In this document: piece after piece, positions 1 through 10,995 of the stretch
How the letters are laid out: every line of letters starts with the position of its first letter
Numbering within the stretch: the stretch's first letter is position 1
Origin: Brevipalpus yothersi
Taxonomy: Eukaryota; Arthropoda; Arachnida; Trombidiformes; Tenuipalpidae
Reading direction: 5' to 3'
Assembly (NCBI GenBank): GCA_003956705.1
Contig: QZCP01000126.1
Location: 47,187-111,186, forward strand
DNA length: 64,000 nucleotides
Program-made: the position numbers and the translations under genes
Notes under the pieces: generated by a model
Databases searched by the model: none
What the model saw: the letters and a program-made list of their open reading frames with translations, nothing else
Told to the model about the DNA's origin: nothing

Positions 1-2032
1 CTGTCTCCTTTATCCCACTTTAGATGCACATTCCATTGGATGGAAATCATTTATGCAATTGATTAGAGCTTTTTAAACCACTAATTTGCCAATAATCAGC
101 AGTTATCAGCCTTCACAAAAGACCCACCAATCAAGGAACCATTCTCTCCAACTGTCAAAAAGACTCGATTTTGTGATCATCTGATTTGTGAAAATTTTCA
201 ATACTTTCCTGGCTAGTCTCACGAAAGTATTCGTTTTTTGATTACCTTTTTAATTCGAGACAGTAAATCATCTTCATGCACAGAATAGCCAAAAAATAAG
301 CAAAATGTCAAGATGAACACTTTAATCCTGAAGGTGTGATGGATGACTTGAAGGCCTCACAGATCTTTATCGAAAAATGATAAAATTTGACGAAAAAAGT
401 TCTCTCTTTCTCTTTACAAGTTCGATGCCTTTCGTAGATAGTGTGAAACTTTTGAAATTTCGAATGCCTCGAGGCATCATTTTTCTTTCTCGTTCTGTCT
501 CCCTTTCCTTTCAGATGTATTAGTCTCAAATAGCCTGAAAAAATTTGATCGGATAAGCAGTAAATATCTATTGCTACCCAAAGTAAAGAGTTTTGAAAGG
601 TTAGAATTTTGGGTATCAATCAGCTAGAGAGCAGTTTGATTTATTTCACCCAAAATGATAGATAAAAGTGGGATTTTTTTGGAAAAGGATGCCAAAAAAG
701 AATGTTCTCAAGTAAAGTTCGATTGACCTTCACTGCTGAAAATTCAAAGTTTCCTAATTTCATGTTAAACCTCTAATCAAACTTCATCGTTAGAATTAGT
801 AAGAACAGATGAGTTTCGCTTCACATGAATGTTCATGAATATAATGTTCATCGCGAACATTATGACGCATAATGAAAAACAAAAATTTTCCACATCTCGA
901 GAATAAGATTGAGAAATAGTGATAACAATTGTGTATAGAAGGCTATGGACAGCAGCAGTGAGGTAAAAATAGTTAATTAAAATAGAGAGAGAGATGCACT
1001 TGGAGATGAAGAGTTGAAGATGATCTGGCTTGTTGATGAAGAGCACATTAACCGGATCTTGGGGTATCACATTCATGTTAGACTGGTTGAAAAAAATATT
1101 TCTCCTGAAGGCAAGTTTCTCAACTGTTCTTCAGATTCGTAGGATTCATGATAAAAACCTTGGACAGCTAAAAAAAGAAGAGGTTACAGTGCTTAGCATG
1201 CATTTTAATCATCATTTTACCAGACTTTCTCTAGTCACCGAGACTGTGAGCACATGAGACATTGAGATTTTGAATTTGAATTTGAAATTTCCACAAAATA
1301 TTTACTGATTCATCACACGAATTTACCATTGGATAAAAGTCAAGAATAAGAGATTTAAAATACAAATATACATAGAAAATTTATTTACATGATCATAATT
1401 GATTACATGAGTGATCAGCAATTGTACGAATTGTGTATTGGAAAGGTGTGATACAGGTGAACTATATGATTTTATAGTGATGGATTTTTATTGAAGCCAT
1501 GAACTTCAGGAAAATTGTACTTATATGATTATTAGTGATAGGAGATAAAGATAAGAGTATCAAGTTCTTAAGAAATGATAAAAATTGACAAAGTTCTACA
1601 AAAAAAATTGAACTTGAGATGAAGAACAGTTATTGGATGGGTTAAAAATCCTTTTTTGTAAATGGAAGGATTTTTGTGTAGGAAAAATTGTTCTCCAATC
1701 TTTCGACTAACCTACTAGAAAGTATTCCAGTCAAGGTGCCTGAAATGTAATCTAAAATTCATGTTCAGGCACAAAACTGTATGCACAAAATAGTTCGTCA
1801 AGATTCTCTTTCATGATAAGAAAACGAATCACGTTGCGAAGAAGAGAAAAAAATTGTTTACTCTTTCCAGTTCAATTTGTTTCACTAAAAATTATCCGTC
1901 GATAAGTGTATGGCGAAGAAAGTATGGCTCAAAGAAGATTTCGACTTATGAGAAGTTCAAAAAGTGATTGTAATTTCAGGACAATCTAGCATGAATATTT
2001 ATCAAATTCTTGCAGAAAATGACTCTCATTAA
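1..2032. other. Intergenic, no gene recognised
   Basis: AT-rich sequence with only short open frames on both strands, none with a recognisable domain and several without an ATG start. It contains a perfect inverted repeat at 841-863 (9-bp arms, 5-nt spacer). The right end is downstream of the ELOVL-like gene and probably includes its 3' UTR. Confidence 0.5.
841..863. repeat. Perfect inverted repeat, 9-bp arms
   Basis: ATAATGTTC at 841-849 and its exact complement GAACATTAT at 855-863, separated by ATCGC. It could be a hairpin or a paired (everted) protein-binding site. Function is unknown. Confidence 0.6.
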
Positions 2033-2848
2033 TCAGTTTTCTTTCAATTTTTCATCATAATGAGTGGCTATTATTCTATTGAAATAGAAAATAGTTTCCG
2101 AAAAGCTAAGCATGAAAAAGCCAGTCATCAAGGCTTTGGGGGCTGAACAGTTATCACGTATCATGCATGCAGAATGGCAAGCACATAGGATGGATAGGGC
2201 AAGTGATACATACAAAACGAATTTTTTAAATCTCGAAAATTGTCCCAACATTGTGCCTGGTGAACGCAATCCATAGTATGCTGAACGAAGGGCAATTTTA
2301 ACCCCATCGGCAAGGGGATACATGTACATAATTTCTTTGGTGTATCGATTCATTGCATGATAGATGAGAAATAGATAGAAGTAACTGTATAATGTTTGCA
2401 TTATTGGCTTTTGGGATGGTTTTTCCCTCATTACCATTACCAATGGTGTTGTGAGTTCAAGTAATCGTAAACAGAAAAGAGCATATCCAACTCGAAGGAA
2501 CACTTCATCTTTGAACACATGTCTCGGAATGGCTTCACACTGCCATGCTTCCGATCCATAATTGATCACATAACCGATCACAAGAATACCACATCCATAG
2601 GCACCAAATTGAAGTCCATTAAGAACGATGAGTAGTGGTCTTAAATTGATAATCTTACGCTCTCGAACCCATCGGGGCAATGTTCGATTCAATAGATACC
2701 AATGGATAGCAAGAATAGCGAACAGAGTCCATTTACTATTGATAATAAAATAATCTTTTGCTCTCGGATCAGAATAGCCTTGCCAAAATTCTTTCTCATA
2801 AAATCTATGCCAATTGGTGGTGGAAGAGGTCATTGTTGCGGTGGACAT
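2033..2848 (-). CDS. ELOVL-family protein with degenerate catalytic motifs
   Basis: Single-exon, 271-residue multi-pass membrane protein starting at ATG 2848-2846. Its layout follows fatty-acid elongases of the ELO/ELOVL family: a DPR motif at residues 27-29, several hydrophobic segments, the CLRLLELTTPLVMVMREK stretch (126-143) that corresponds to KxxELLDTxFFVLRKK, a region (183-195) corresponding to the HxxMYxYYxL helix, and a short charged C-terminus (DEKLKEN). Active elongases extend acyl-CoA chains in the ER and need the HxxHH box. Here the expected position reads QTLYS (151-155); allowing a 10-residue insertion, the best alternative is LIYHA (161-165), with a single His. The ELLDT Asp is Thr and the MYxYY-helix His is also missing. 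Family membership is fairly secure. Loss of catalysis is inferred, and it may be a pseudoenzyme or strongly diverged paralogue. Confidence 0.78.
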   Translation of the reverse strand: MSTATMTSSTTNWHRFYEKEFWQGYSDPRAKDYFIINSKWTLFAILAIHWYLLNRTLPRWVRERKIINLRPLLIVLNGLQFGAYGCGILVIGYVINYGSEAWQCEAIPRHVFKDEVFLRVGYALFCLRLLELTTPLVMVMREKPSQKPIMQTLYSYFYLFLIYHAMNRYTKEIMYMYPLADGVKIALRSAYYGLRSPGTMLGQFSRFKKFVLYVSLALSILCACHSACMIRDNCSAPKALMTGFFMLSFSETIFYFNRIIATHYDEKLKEN

Positions 2849-3389
2849 TTTAATTCATTCACACAAAAATGAACAGAGAATAAGTGGGACCCGAAGTCGA
2901 ATATCCACAAATATCATGCACTTACACCGAAAATCTGAACAAATAGGATGCTGATGTTGATGCCGATGATATCACTCGATGAATTCTGGTTGATCACTGT
3001 GGTTGATGATGAAATCAAAATCGAGAGAGAGATAGGAAGAGAAAGTGAAAGTTCTAACGAGATAAGAGAGAGAGAGAGAAAGTTGAAAACTTGACAAGAA
3101 AAACTTGCTGAGAGGAATAACTTTAGCTGCTAGTGTTCGTTGCCTTTGATATACTTTAATGCGATTAATGAATGGTTGAACAAAAATCAAACCTGTTTCA
3201 AGGGAAAGTATAATTTATTTTACTCTTCTCTCTTGGACGATTGCACAATCTTTTTCCTCAAGTGGACCAAGCCGAAATTTTTATAGACTGTGAGAGTTAA
3301 GATGGATAGATACATTCTCCAGATATAGTCCCACACTTTTAGTCGATCTCTCTTCTACCGGCACATGAGAGCACTTGAACGTTTGCATA

Positions 3390-3432
<43 letters not shown>

Positions 3433-5002
3433 TATGCGAGCGTTATTAATTTCTTTCAACAAAACTCAACTGGGATCTCAAAAGCATTTGTCGATTACAT
3501 CTATGTTCAAGTTACAATACGATCAAGTTAAACTGATTGTGATCATGATATGAGGGAGGAATAAGTTTTTGGCGCTCATTTATCAGTTTAGTAGTTATAG
3601 TATTGGTGTTGGTAGTAGTGATCCTTTCCTTCTCCTTCTTCTTCTCCTCCTTTCACTTTCTTTCTTCCTCACGCCGACGGCTCTGATACACACGTGGTGA
3701 AAGTATTTTGTAATCTCAGCTCATAAATGAGCGATATCAATAATAAAAGTATGTGTTTTCGTCGAATATTGCTCGTAAGCTCAAGTCTTAAAGCTTCGAG
3801 GTCTGCTCTTAGCCACTGAAAATGTTGCCACAAGTTTTTTGATATTGACGTTGCTCAACGTTGCAAAAAAGTTTGCCGCTTCTTTTTTACTTTTTTCACG
3901 TTTAATACTTTTTTTTCCTCCTCTTGTAGCTACAGAACGAAAAATTGACGCAGAATTGATAACAGGGTTTGTGGATCCAATCACCGTTACATGCTTGTGA
4001 ATGTATGGGACATATTATTATTATTATCTTATGAAAACCAAGAGGAAAAGTGGGAAATGCCCCATCATGCGAAACAAATCTGTTATTCAGATTTTAATAT
4101 GTGTGTGTGTGTAGGGCAAGGATGTTGAGAATTTTGGAAGGAGTAGAAGAAAATAAAAAGAAAAAAGGTGAAAGAAGAAGAATCGAACTATTAGGAAAAT
4201 TTAGTTGTTTTTTCTTGTCAATCAGTGCATGTGTTTCGTGTCCACCATATTCAATTGGTATCAAGAGAGAGAGAGAGAGAATTTTTGATGACAATGTTCA
4301 TCGATGCAATTCGTCTGGCATTCTTCTTGAGTCCTTGGATTTGTATCCTCATAAATACTCTAACCAGTAACAATCATGCAATATTAAAATCAGGTAAGTA
4401 CAAGCAACAAAATAAGAACTGTTCGGTAGGGGCATGCTGAAGAAAGTAGGTAATTAAATTCGATTGGATACATTATGACTAGATTTTTGGTGACCACGCG
4501 AGATAAAAGTAGAAAAATTTTTTGAAAATTCGAGAATTGTAGAAAATGAAATTAAAACTCAATCAAGTGCATCTAAAAGTGACAATTTTGAACATTATAG
4601 GTGTTAAAATTATAATAATTATCATCGATACACTATGTAACACGAAAACTGATCGTCAGACATGTTGAAGATTAATGTGAATTTCTTTTTTTATAACAAG
4701 GTGAAAGCTATTCGTGCACAGAATTGTTGTGCAATTCACTGAGATACCGAAAATTTATCTAATAGGAAAGAATTCTTTACACATATCAATCAATTTCATT
4801 TCAACTTTATAACAGATTTGATGCCATAAAATAGAGCATGAAAAAAATAGAAAACAGGAAAAGAAGTTCTCGGAAAGTGATTCATCACGAAGCCCCCCAA
4901 ATTGATGATGATGGTTGGAGTTGGTAGATTATTTATTCCAAAATGATCTCCAGTAAGCTGATCGTTTCCTCTATTTCGGTGATTCTCAAATTATTTACAT
5001 TT
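2849..5002. other. Intergenic between ELOVL-like gene and Sec13
   Basis: It carries a (CA)n array at 3392-3430, short (GA) runs, and a TTTTGGCGC E2F-like motif near 3568. Sec13 has a minus-strand AATAAA polyadenylation signal at 4932-4937. Short open frames around 3781-3984 and 4094-4440 resemble no known protein. Confidence 0.5.
3392..3430. repeat. (CA)n microsatellite
   Basis: Uninterrupted dinucleotide array of about 39 bp. Confidence 0.95.
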
Positions 5003-6005
5003 TTAAACTGAAGGACTCTTATTGTTGATTTCGTTGATACAAATCCATTCACCTGAGAAGGTCTCTTTCCAAAGAGATACCTTGTTATCACCTCCTGAGA
5101 CAGCTAAAATGTTACCAGTGATAGACCAAGATACATGCCATACAACATCAACAAAATTATCAAAGTATTTAACTGGCTGCCATTGATTGGATTTCATGTC
5201 GTACATCCAAATTATTACACGTCGATCTTGTCCACAACTAGCTATGTAACATTTTCCTATTGAGGGAGCCCAAGCAACATCTCTCACCCAATCGGTATGT
5301 CCATCTAATTTGTGTTCTTCAACCCATTTATCATCTTCTTCATTGAATTTCCATACTTTAATCAGACCATCACAACCACCGGTAACCAGCCGTTTGACTG
5401 CGGTCACTTTGTTGGAGGCATCATTTTGAAACAGAGACATGTTCGGAACAAGTGCTGGACACCAGCTAATAGCATTCACCCCCATAGAATGAGCTCCTGG
5501 GATCTTTCGATGAGACCATGAACCGTCTTCACCTGAGACAAATAATCAACTGCGTAAATAAGAGAGACAGAATAATGATTTAACAATATTCCTTACCTGA
5601 ATTCTGAATCAAACTGATGGCTCCATCAGAGGATGCGGATCCAAGTAGTAACCCATATTCCTTTGGAGCCCAAGAAACTGAGTTCACACTTGATTCATGT
5701 CCACTGTACTCATAAATTTTTTCCCATTTATTTAGAGAAATCTCCTTCCAAATGAGTACTTTACGATCATATGAACAAGATGCTATTATTTCCCCAAAAG
5801 CCGGATAAGCCCACGCAAGCTGCCACACTGGTCCCTCATGGCCTCTCAGAACAGCAATCAATTTGTGATTATTAGCCTCAATGGAAAATATTTTAATGGT
5901 CCGGTCTGATGAGCATGTGGCTAATTTTGTACCATAAAAGTTGACAACAGCATCGTGAATCATGTCCTCATGGTCGGTGGTTATCGCTTCACCCGGAGAC
6001 ACCAT
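5003..6005 (-). CDS. Sec13: Sec13, COPII coat and nuclear pore WD40 protein
   Basis: Two coding exons, complement(join(5003..5532,5597..6005)), 312 residues; metazoan Sec13 is about 320. I start at ATG 6005-6003 (MVSPGEAITTDHEDMIHD), because family members begin the same way, and because the upstream extension crosses a good 3' splice site (TTTTTCCTAG) just before it. This suggests a 5' UTR intron. The 64-bp coding intron is bounded by CAG/GTAAGG and TCTCAG/GTG and keeps frame (IQNSG-EDGSW). WD-type blades are visible: LATCSSDRTIKIF, IIASCSYDRKVLIW, LLGSASSDGAISLI, LVTGGCDGLIKVW, YIASCGQDRRVIIW and LAVSGGDNKVSLW. Sec13 pairs with Sec31 in the outer COPII cage at ER exit sites and with the Nup107-160 complex at nuclear pores. 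The polyadenylation signal is at 4937-4932. Confidence 0.96.
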
Positions 6006-6184
6006 CTTTGACACTCTAGGAAAAAGAGACTGGATCACACAAGATTGTCTGAGAGCACCAAATACTTAAGAAAATCAATTGAATCACACAAATCAAATCA
6101 AAAGACTGTACATTAATTAATCAAAAAGGTAAACATTTTAATTTGATCAAAATTAAATCAACTTTGTTATGTTTTTGAATCGAT

Positions 6185-6360
6185 CTGCGATCAATATTTA
6201 TTGAGAGCCATCTGGCTTTTACATGCTGCACGAGGCAGAAACGGAATTATTACAATATACTGTATTTAAACAGAAACGTCTTGGCGGGGACACGAACCCA
6301 GAAACCCAGGCTCATGTCCCATGTGTCCCGGGTGCGCTGACCATTAGGCTACACACCCGG
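6185..6360 (-). mobile_element. Probable tRNA-derived SINE or decayed tRNA
   Basis: Read on the minus strand from 6360, this block has an RNA polymerase III A box (TAGCCTAATGG) and, about 40 nt on, a B box (GGTTCGTGTCC) in tRNA-like order. The T arm folds with a 7-nt loop and one mismatch (CTGGG/CCCCG). The acceptor stem does not pair (GGGTGTG against CCAAGAC) and A-to-B spacing is too long for an ordinary tRNA. The minus-strand tail runs to an AATAAATATTG sequence near 6193. It is notably GC-richer than its surroundings. A tRNA-derived SINE explains intact promoter boxes with a lost acceptor stem. No second copy was found in this window, so a lone pseudo-tRNA is also possible. Confidence 0.55.
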
Positions 6361-6380
6361 ATCAATGCAGTGCATTGATC
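6360..6380. repeat. Perfect palindrome beside the tRNA-like element
   Basis: GATCAATGCA and its exact complement flank one central G. A related motif (CTGCGATCAAT) occurs at the far side of the tRNA-like block near 6185, and the inverted form (ATTGATCGCAG) occurs here at 6375-6385. The block is therefore roughly bounded by inverted repeats. Confidence 0.7.
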
Positions 6381-6654
6381 GCAGCGATCCTTGTGGCACT
6401 ATATTGAAGACTTATAAAACGATTTTTTCGAAACAAAACGAAACATAATCGAACGTTCAATTGACTAAATACTGTTCGATTTAAAATCGATTAAGGTTGA
6501 ATATTTTTTATACAATTTATCTTGGAAGGTCATTGTTGATGGTAAATTTTATCTGATGGGCTATGTAACCCATGAAATATGTTCAATTGATTATTTTAAA
6601 TGTGTCTACAAAATAAATTACTTCAGATGTTAGTAGGTAGCAAATGCACTTTTA

Positions 6655-6680
6655 CTTTTCGAATGCGAAAAGCTTTTCGC
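6655..6680. repeat. Overlapping inverted repeats CTTTTCG/CGAAAAG
   Basis: A perfect 16-bp palindrome, GCGAAAAGCTTTTCGC (6665-6680), overlaps a second inverted repeat: CTTTTCG at 6655-6661 with CGAAAAG at 6666-6672. This makes three alternating copies of one 7-bp motif. Role unknown. Confidence 0.7.
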
Positions 6681-8260
6681 TCATTATTAAATTGGAAATC
6701 ATTTAATTTATCAATCAAATTAAGTGTGAATAGTTCTTAATAGTTTTAAGGAGAATCTTATCTTCAAATTGGCTTGTGATAGCTTTTAAATTAAATTGGA
6801 GTGTTTTTCTGAATTATCTGAATTTATGATCTCAATGATGTCGATTGTTCTCTCATTATTATTATTCTTTCATGACCGAGTCCTCTAGACTTTCGCTGAA
6901 GTTTTTGCTCTACAAGACAACTAGAGATAATGAAAGATTTTCCAATAATAAGTTCTGTCCTAGAAGCATCGGAAATGCATGTTTAGTTAGCTCTTATCCA
7001 TATGACATCTTATGAGTTCCCTTCCAGTGTTGTCGAAGTTTTTTGATCGAAAATGGCCGAATTCTTTATACTCAAGTTAACAACAACAACTTACAATGAT
7101 CACTAACAATATAATTTGTGCTTAAAGCACGATTCTAATTCAATTGATAACTAATCAAATTCCTGGAGTTTCAAATTTTCTCATTACTTAATTATTCATC
7201 GTATCAGTCAGACAGGGAAAAGCATCTGATTAGAATGCTGAAAAATGATCTCGTGAATTCGAATCAATCCGAAGAGGGTTTCTACACAATCAGGATCTTG
7301 TAGAACTGTTTAAAAAATAGCCCCAAATTTTAGCCATCACTCTCAATTCTCCTGAAAGGGTTTTCAACGATTTTTTAATTGATTAGAACTTTTTATGAGG
7401 AATGGGCCATAAGACTACCAAATTCTTGAAGAGCCATAATTGCAAGAAAAAATTCAATAAAGAAGTGAACTAAGCAATAAGTTTCAATTTTCACGAAATG
7501 TATTAAGAGGGTTAAATGAATGTCAAATCGAACAAATCGAATAAAAAACGTATTCTTCGAACGAAATGGGAGATTCAATTCATTTTATTGTGTAATCATT
7601 TAATGCTGATGTCTAACTGGATGAAATCCTCTCTACTTCTTCTCACACACATAAGTGGAATACTGATATCAATGCATTGCCAAATTGCGCAATTGTGAGC
7701 TCAATATTGCACTGAATTTCAGTTTGAATAAATTTGAAAGAACGGTTCACTGACACATTTTAGGGTAAACATTGATAAATTGTAACGAGTTTTCGTCTTT
7801 TTTTTCACACTCTTGTGCTGTCATTAGCTGATGATGCGAATAATGGTGTTGGAAAAGAAGCCATCCGAAAATTATTGGCGATGAAGTTCCCCTTAATACT
7901 TGTAATTTGTGATCTATCAGAAAAGCCTATTATCAACCTTTACAGCCATAAGATGAGGTTTGAATTTTTAAGACAAACGTTTACTCATAATTGTGAGTTA
8001 AATGGGTTCAAAAAAGTGATCAGAATAAGTAATAAGATAAATAAAAAATTAAGATCATATCTGATAACAGAATTGGGTGCTTATGAGGAGTAAAAATTCA
8101 ATTCACCTACAACAAGACACCTTTTGTAAAAAATAGTGGGAGGCCCCTTGAAAATTTACTGAACAGTTGACTAAACAAATATTGAAGTGAGATGGACTTT
8201 AGAATAGAAGTAAAAAAAGTTTCTTGGGATCAGTTTGATATCATCTTGTGAACTTTCAAG

Positions 8261-9979
8261 ATGAACAGAATACAGAAACTATTAAATTTACCCCTTCATG
8301 ATTATATTTTATCAATTGGAATTCTCTTAGTATCATTCTTATTATGCAAACATGTGATTTATATCAGTTCCTATTGGAATTTTCCTCGATTAAAAGAGAT
8401 GAGATTATTATCTTTGATAAAACTTTTTTCACTCAAATCAGGTAATTGTCCATATTTTCTTTTTATGAATCTTCTTCATTTTGTAAAAAATTTTTTCCTC
8501 TCTTTTAGATGATATTCGAGGGCAATTATCTTTTATTGGTCAAATGCGTGACATAGGCGAAGGATGGATAGTCTTGGGACTACCTATCTATCCGATCATA
8601 GTGACCTATGAAGCAAGCGTTAATAAGGTAAGTTATTGATTGAAATCTAGTGCTCTAAATCTAGTGATTGATTTTTGCTCCTGAATTTTAATTAATTCCT
8701 TCAATTGTAGAAAATTTTGAATTCAAAATCCATTGAACGAGGTTTTATAGCCAGAATGATGTTCGAAGGTATTGATGGATTAATTGTTTCTGCATCCAAA
8801 AAGTGGCATCATCGACGAGCATTGATCGCTCCATCCTACAGTCAAAAAGTTTTGGAAACTTTTATTCCAATAATTGTTGACCATTCAATTCAACTAGTGA
8901 ATGATTTGGATACCATGGTAGGTCAATGGATTGACTTTCAGTCAATCATTTTTGATGTTGAGATTGGAATTTTTCTCGATACATCCATGGGATTGAGACA
9001 TTCTCAGCTCTCCGCTCTTAAGCCAACAATTGCTGAATTGATGAGGGTCTGGCTCAAAAATCAATTTTATCGAGTTCGAAATATTTTACTGTGGAACAAA
9101 ACTATTAAAGTGATTTACTACTATATCACTGGTCAGAGGAATACTCGTAAACTTTTAGAAGAAATTTGTCTTAAAATCATCGATCAAAGAATCGCGGATC
9201 ATCAAAACGGTTTGAATTCAATGACCAGTAGCCAAACTCTCAAATCTGAGATACATCTTGCAAATGGTACAAAGTTAACTGAAAAAACCAAAGTTTTCCT
9301 AGATCATCTGATTGATACTCACTTAAAGAATCCAGAGAATCCAACAATTGATAGGAAAGGACTTTTTGAAGAGGTAGTTCATTTCACTGCTAGTGGAACT
9401 GAAACTGTGGCCAGTGGTATTAGATGGGTTCTCCATTCATTGGCAAATCATCCCAAAATTCAGGAAGAATTATACCAAGAACTTGAATCACTGAATCTGA
9501 ATGATCCAAACCTCACTCCTATGCTCATAGATAGTTTCAAATTGCTTGATCAGTGTTGTAAGGAAACATTACGACTTAGACCAGGAATACCATGGATACC
9601 TCGCGTTCTCGGTGAAGACGTTTGGCTGGGCAAACATCTTGTACCAAAAGGTACCCAAGTCTTTATTTCTACCTATTACACACATAGAGATTCAACAATT
9701 TTTCCATCGCCCAAAGAATTTGACCCTTCTCGATTTTCAGCTGAGAATGTTGAAAAGATTCCTCCTGGTGGATATATTCCTTTTGGTGCTGGACCACGTC
9801 GATGTATCGGCTACAAAGCTGGTCTTATCATCATGAAAATATTGTTGTGTTACATCATAAAGAACTTTACAGTCACAAGCCCAGATCCAATGAACATCGA
9901 AATTGATTTTTGTGGAGTTACTGAGCCAAAAACTCCTATCAAATTTAAATTTGAACGTCGCAGAGTGAATGAACAGTAA
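8261..9979 (+). CDS. Cytochrome P450, CYP4-like
   Basis: Three exons, join(8261..8441,8509..8627,8711..9979), give 522 residues, normal for a microsomal P450. ATG 8261 opens an N-terminal membrane anchor (ILSIGILLVSFLLC). Both introns are short with GT/AG ends and keep frame. Visible motifs: I-helix ASGTETVA (in place of the usual A/G-GxDTT), K-helix ETLR (Glu385/Arg388), a meander with PSRFS, and heme loop FGAGPRRCIG with axial Cys465. Such enzymes accept electrons from P450 reductase at the ER and hydroxylate fatty acids, hormones or xenobiotics; the substrate cannot be read from sequence. CYP4-clan placement is my judgement from the general pattern. An AATAAA lies at 10072-10077. Confidence 0.93.
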
Positions 9980-10918
9980 TATCTTGAACTACAAAGTAGT
10001 TTGGAATAGGTTTTAGTAACTTCGATCTCTCTGTTGAGTTTTACAAATTATATTCTCAACTATAATAATGAAATAAATCCGATGAATCAAAACGCTCATC
10101 ATGTGCTCTTTTTCTCATTGTGAAGACTTATCTTTGATACAATTTCCCAATTTTATTTATCATCAGAATCCATCCACATCCATATCTGGTAAACTAGAGA
10201 AACAACTCCACTTTTATCCCTAGATCTTCGAGATCTTGGGTCTTCGATTGCACAGAATATTCATTTCAAACTCCTACTAAACTTTTGAGAATGATTTGTA
10301 TGATACGCTCGGCATTTTGGGTATAAAGTAAAAGTTTTATCAAAATTTGGTGCAATTGTACAGTTCTAATTAGTCACACGTCGTGTAAAATTGCCCTTCT
10401 TATCATGGATAATCGAGCTGATTTTGACGAGTTTGCTATCTCGGTTAGAAACAAAAGAGATTGCAGTTCAAATACGCTCTTGTGATAAAATTCCGGAAAT
10501 TCTGCTCCAACTTATCTTGAAAGTGTAAAAATATTCCTATCAAGACCAACTCATATCAACAAACCTGAGGTACACAATGTGACAGACAAATTGTTTTTTC
10601 TCTGATTTTCCTGTCCAATGAACTCCATCATGGAAAAATGGAAAATCGAGATAGATACGTGAGCTACAGTAAATTGGAGACCTCTATTCTCTTATCTGAT
10701 CTTCTCGCCTCAATAATATTCAAAAAATTTTTTTTTTCTTCAAAAGAGTGAATTATCACTATATCTGGATCAGAAGAGATTTTTTTATTTATAGATTGAA
10801 GGTGTAAAAAGGGTGAAAAAATCACTAAAAATCCAAAGAATGATAACTGGTGGATCTTTTTTATTAATCTCTTACCTGACAATTTTTGTCTCAAACCCTA
10901 TAAATATTTCAATTGGTA

Positions 10919-10995
<77 letters not shown>

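Larger units (their letters stand above)
6006..8260. other. Intergenic between Sec13 and the P450 gene
   Basis: It holds a tRNA-like/SINE-like element (6185-6380) and a compound palindrome (6655-6680). The remaining AT-rich sequence contains only short frames; the longest (7815-8093) opens with GTG and shows no known domain. Confidence 0.5.

Noticed and set aside
777..1076. Hydrophobic 99-codon frame on the minus strand
   Set aside because: No family resemblance; AT-rich DNA readily yields hydrophobic frames.
7815..8093. 92-codon frame upstream of the P450 gene
   Set aside because: It starts with GTG, has no known domain and sits in AT-rich intergenic DNA; an isolated exon cannot be excluded but is not supported.
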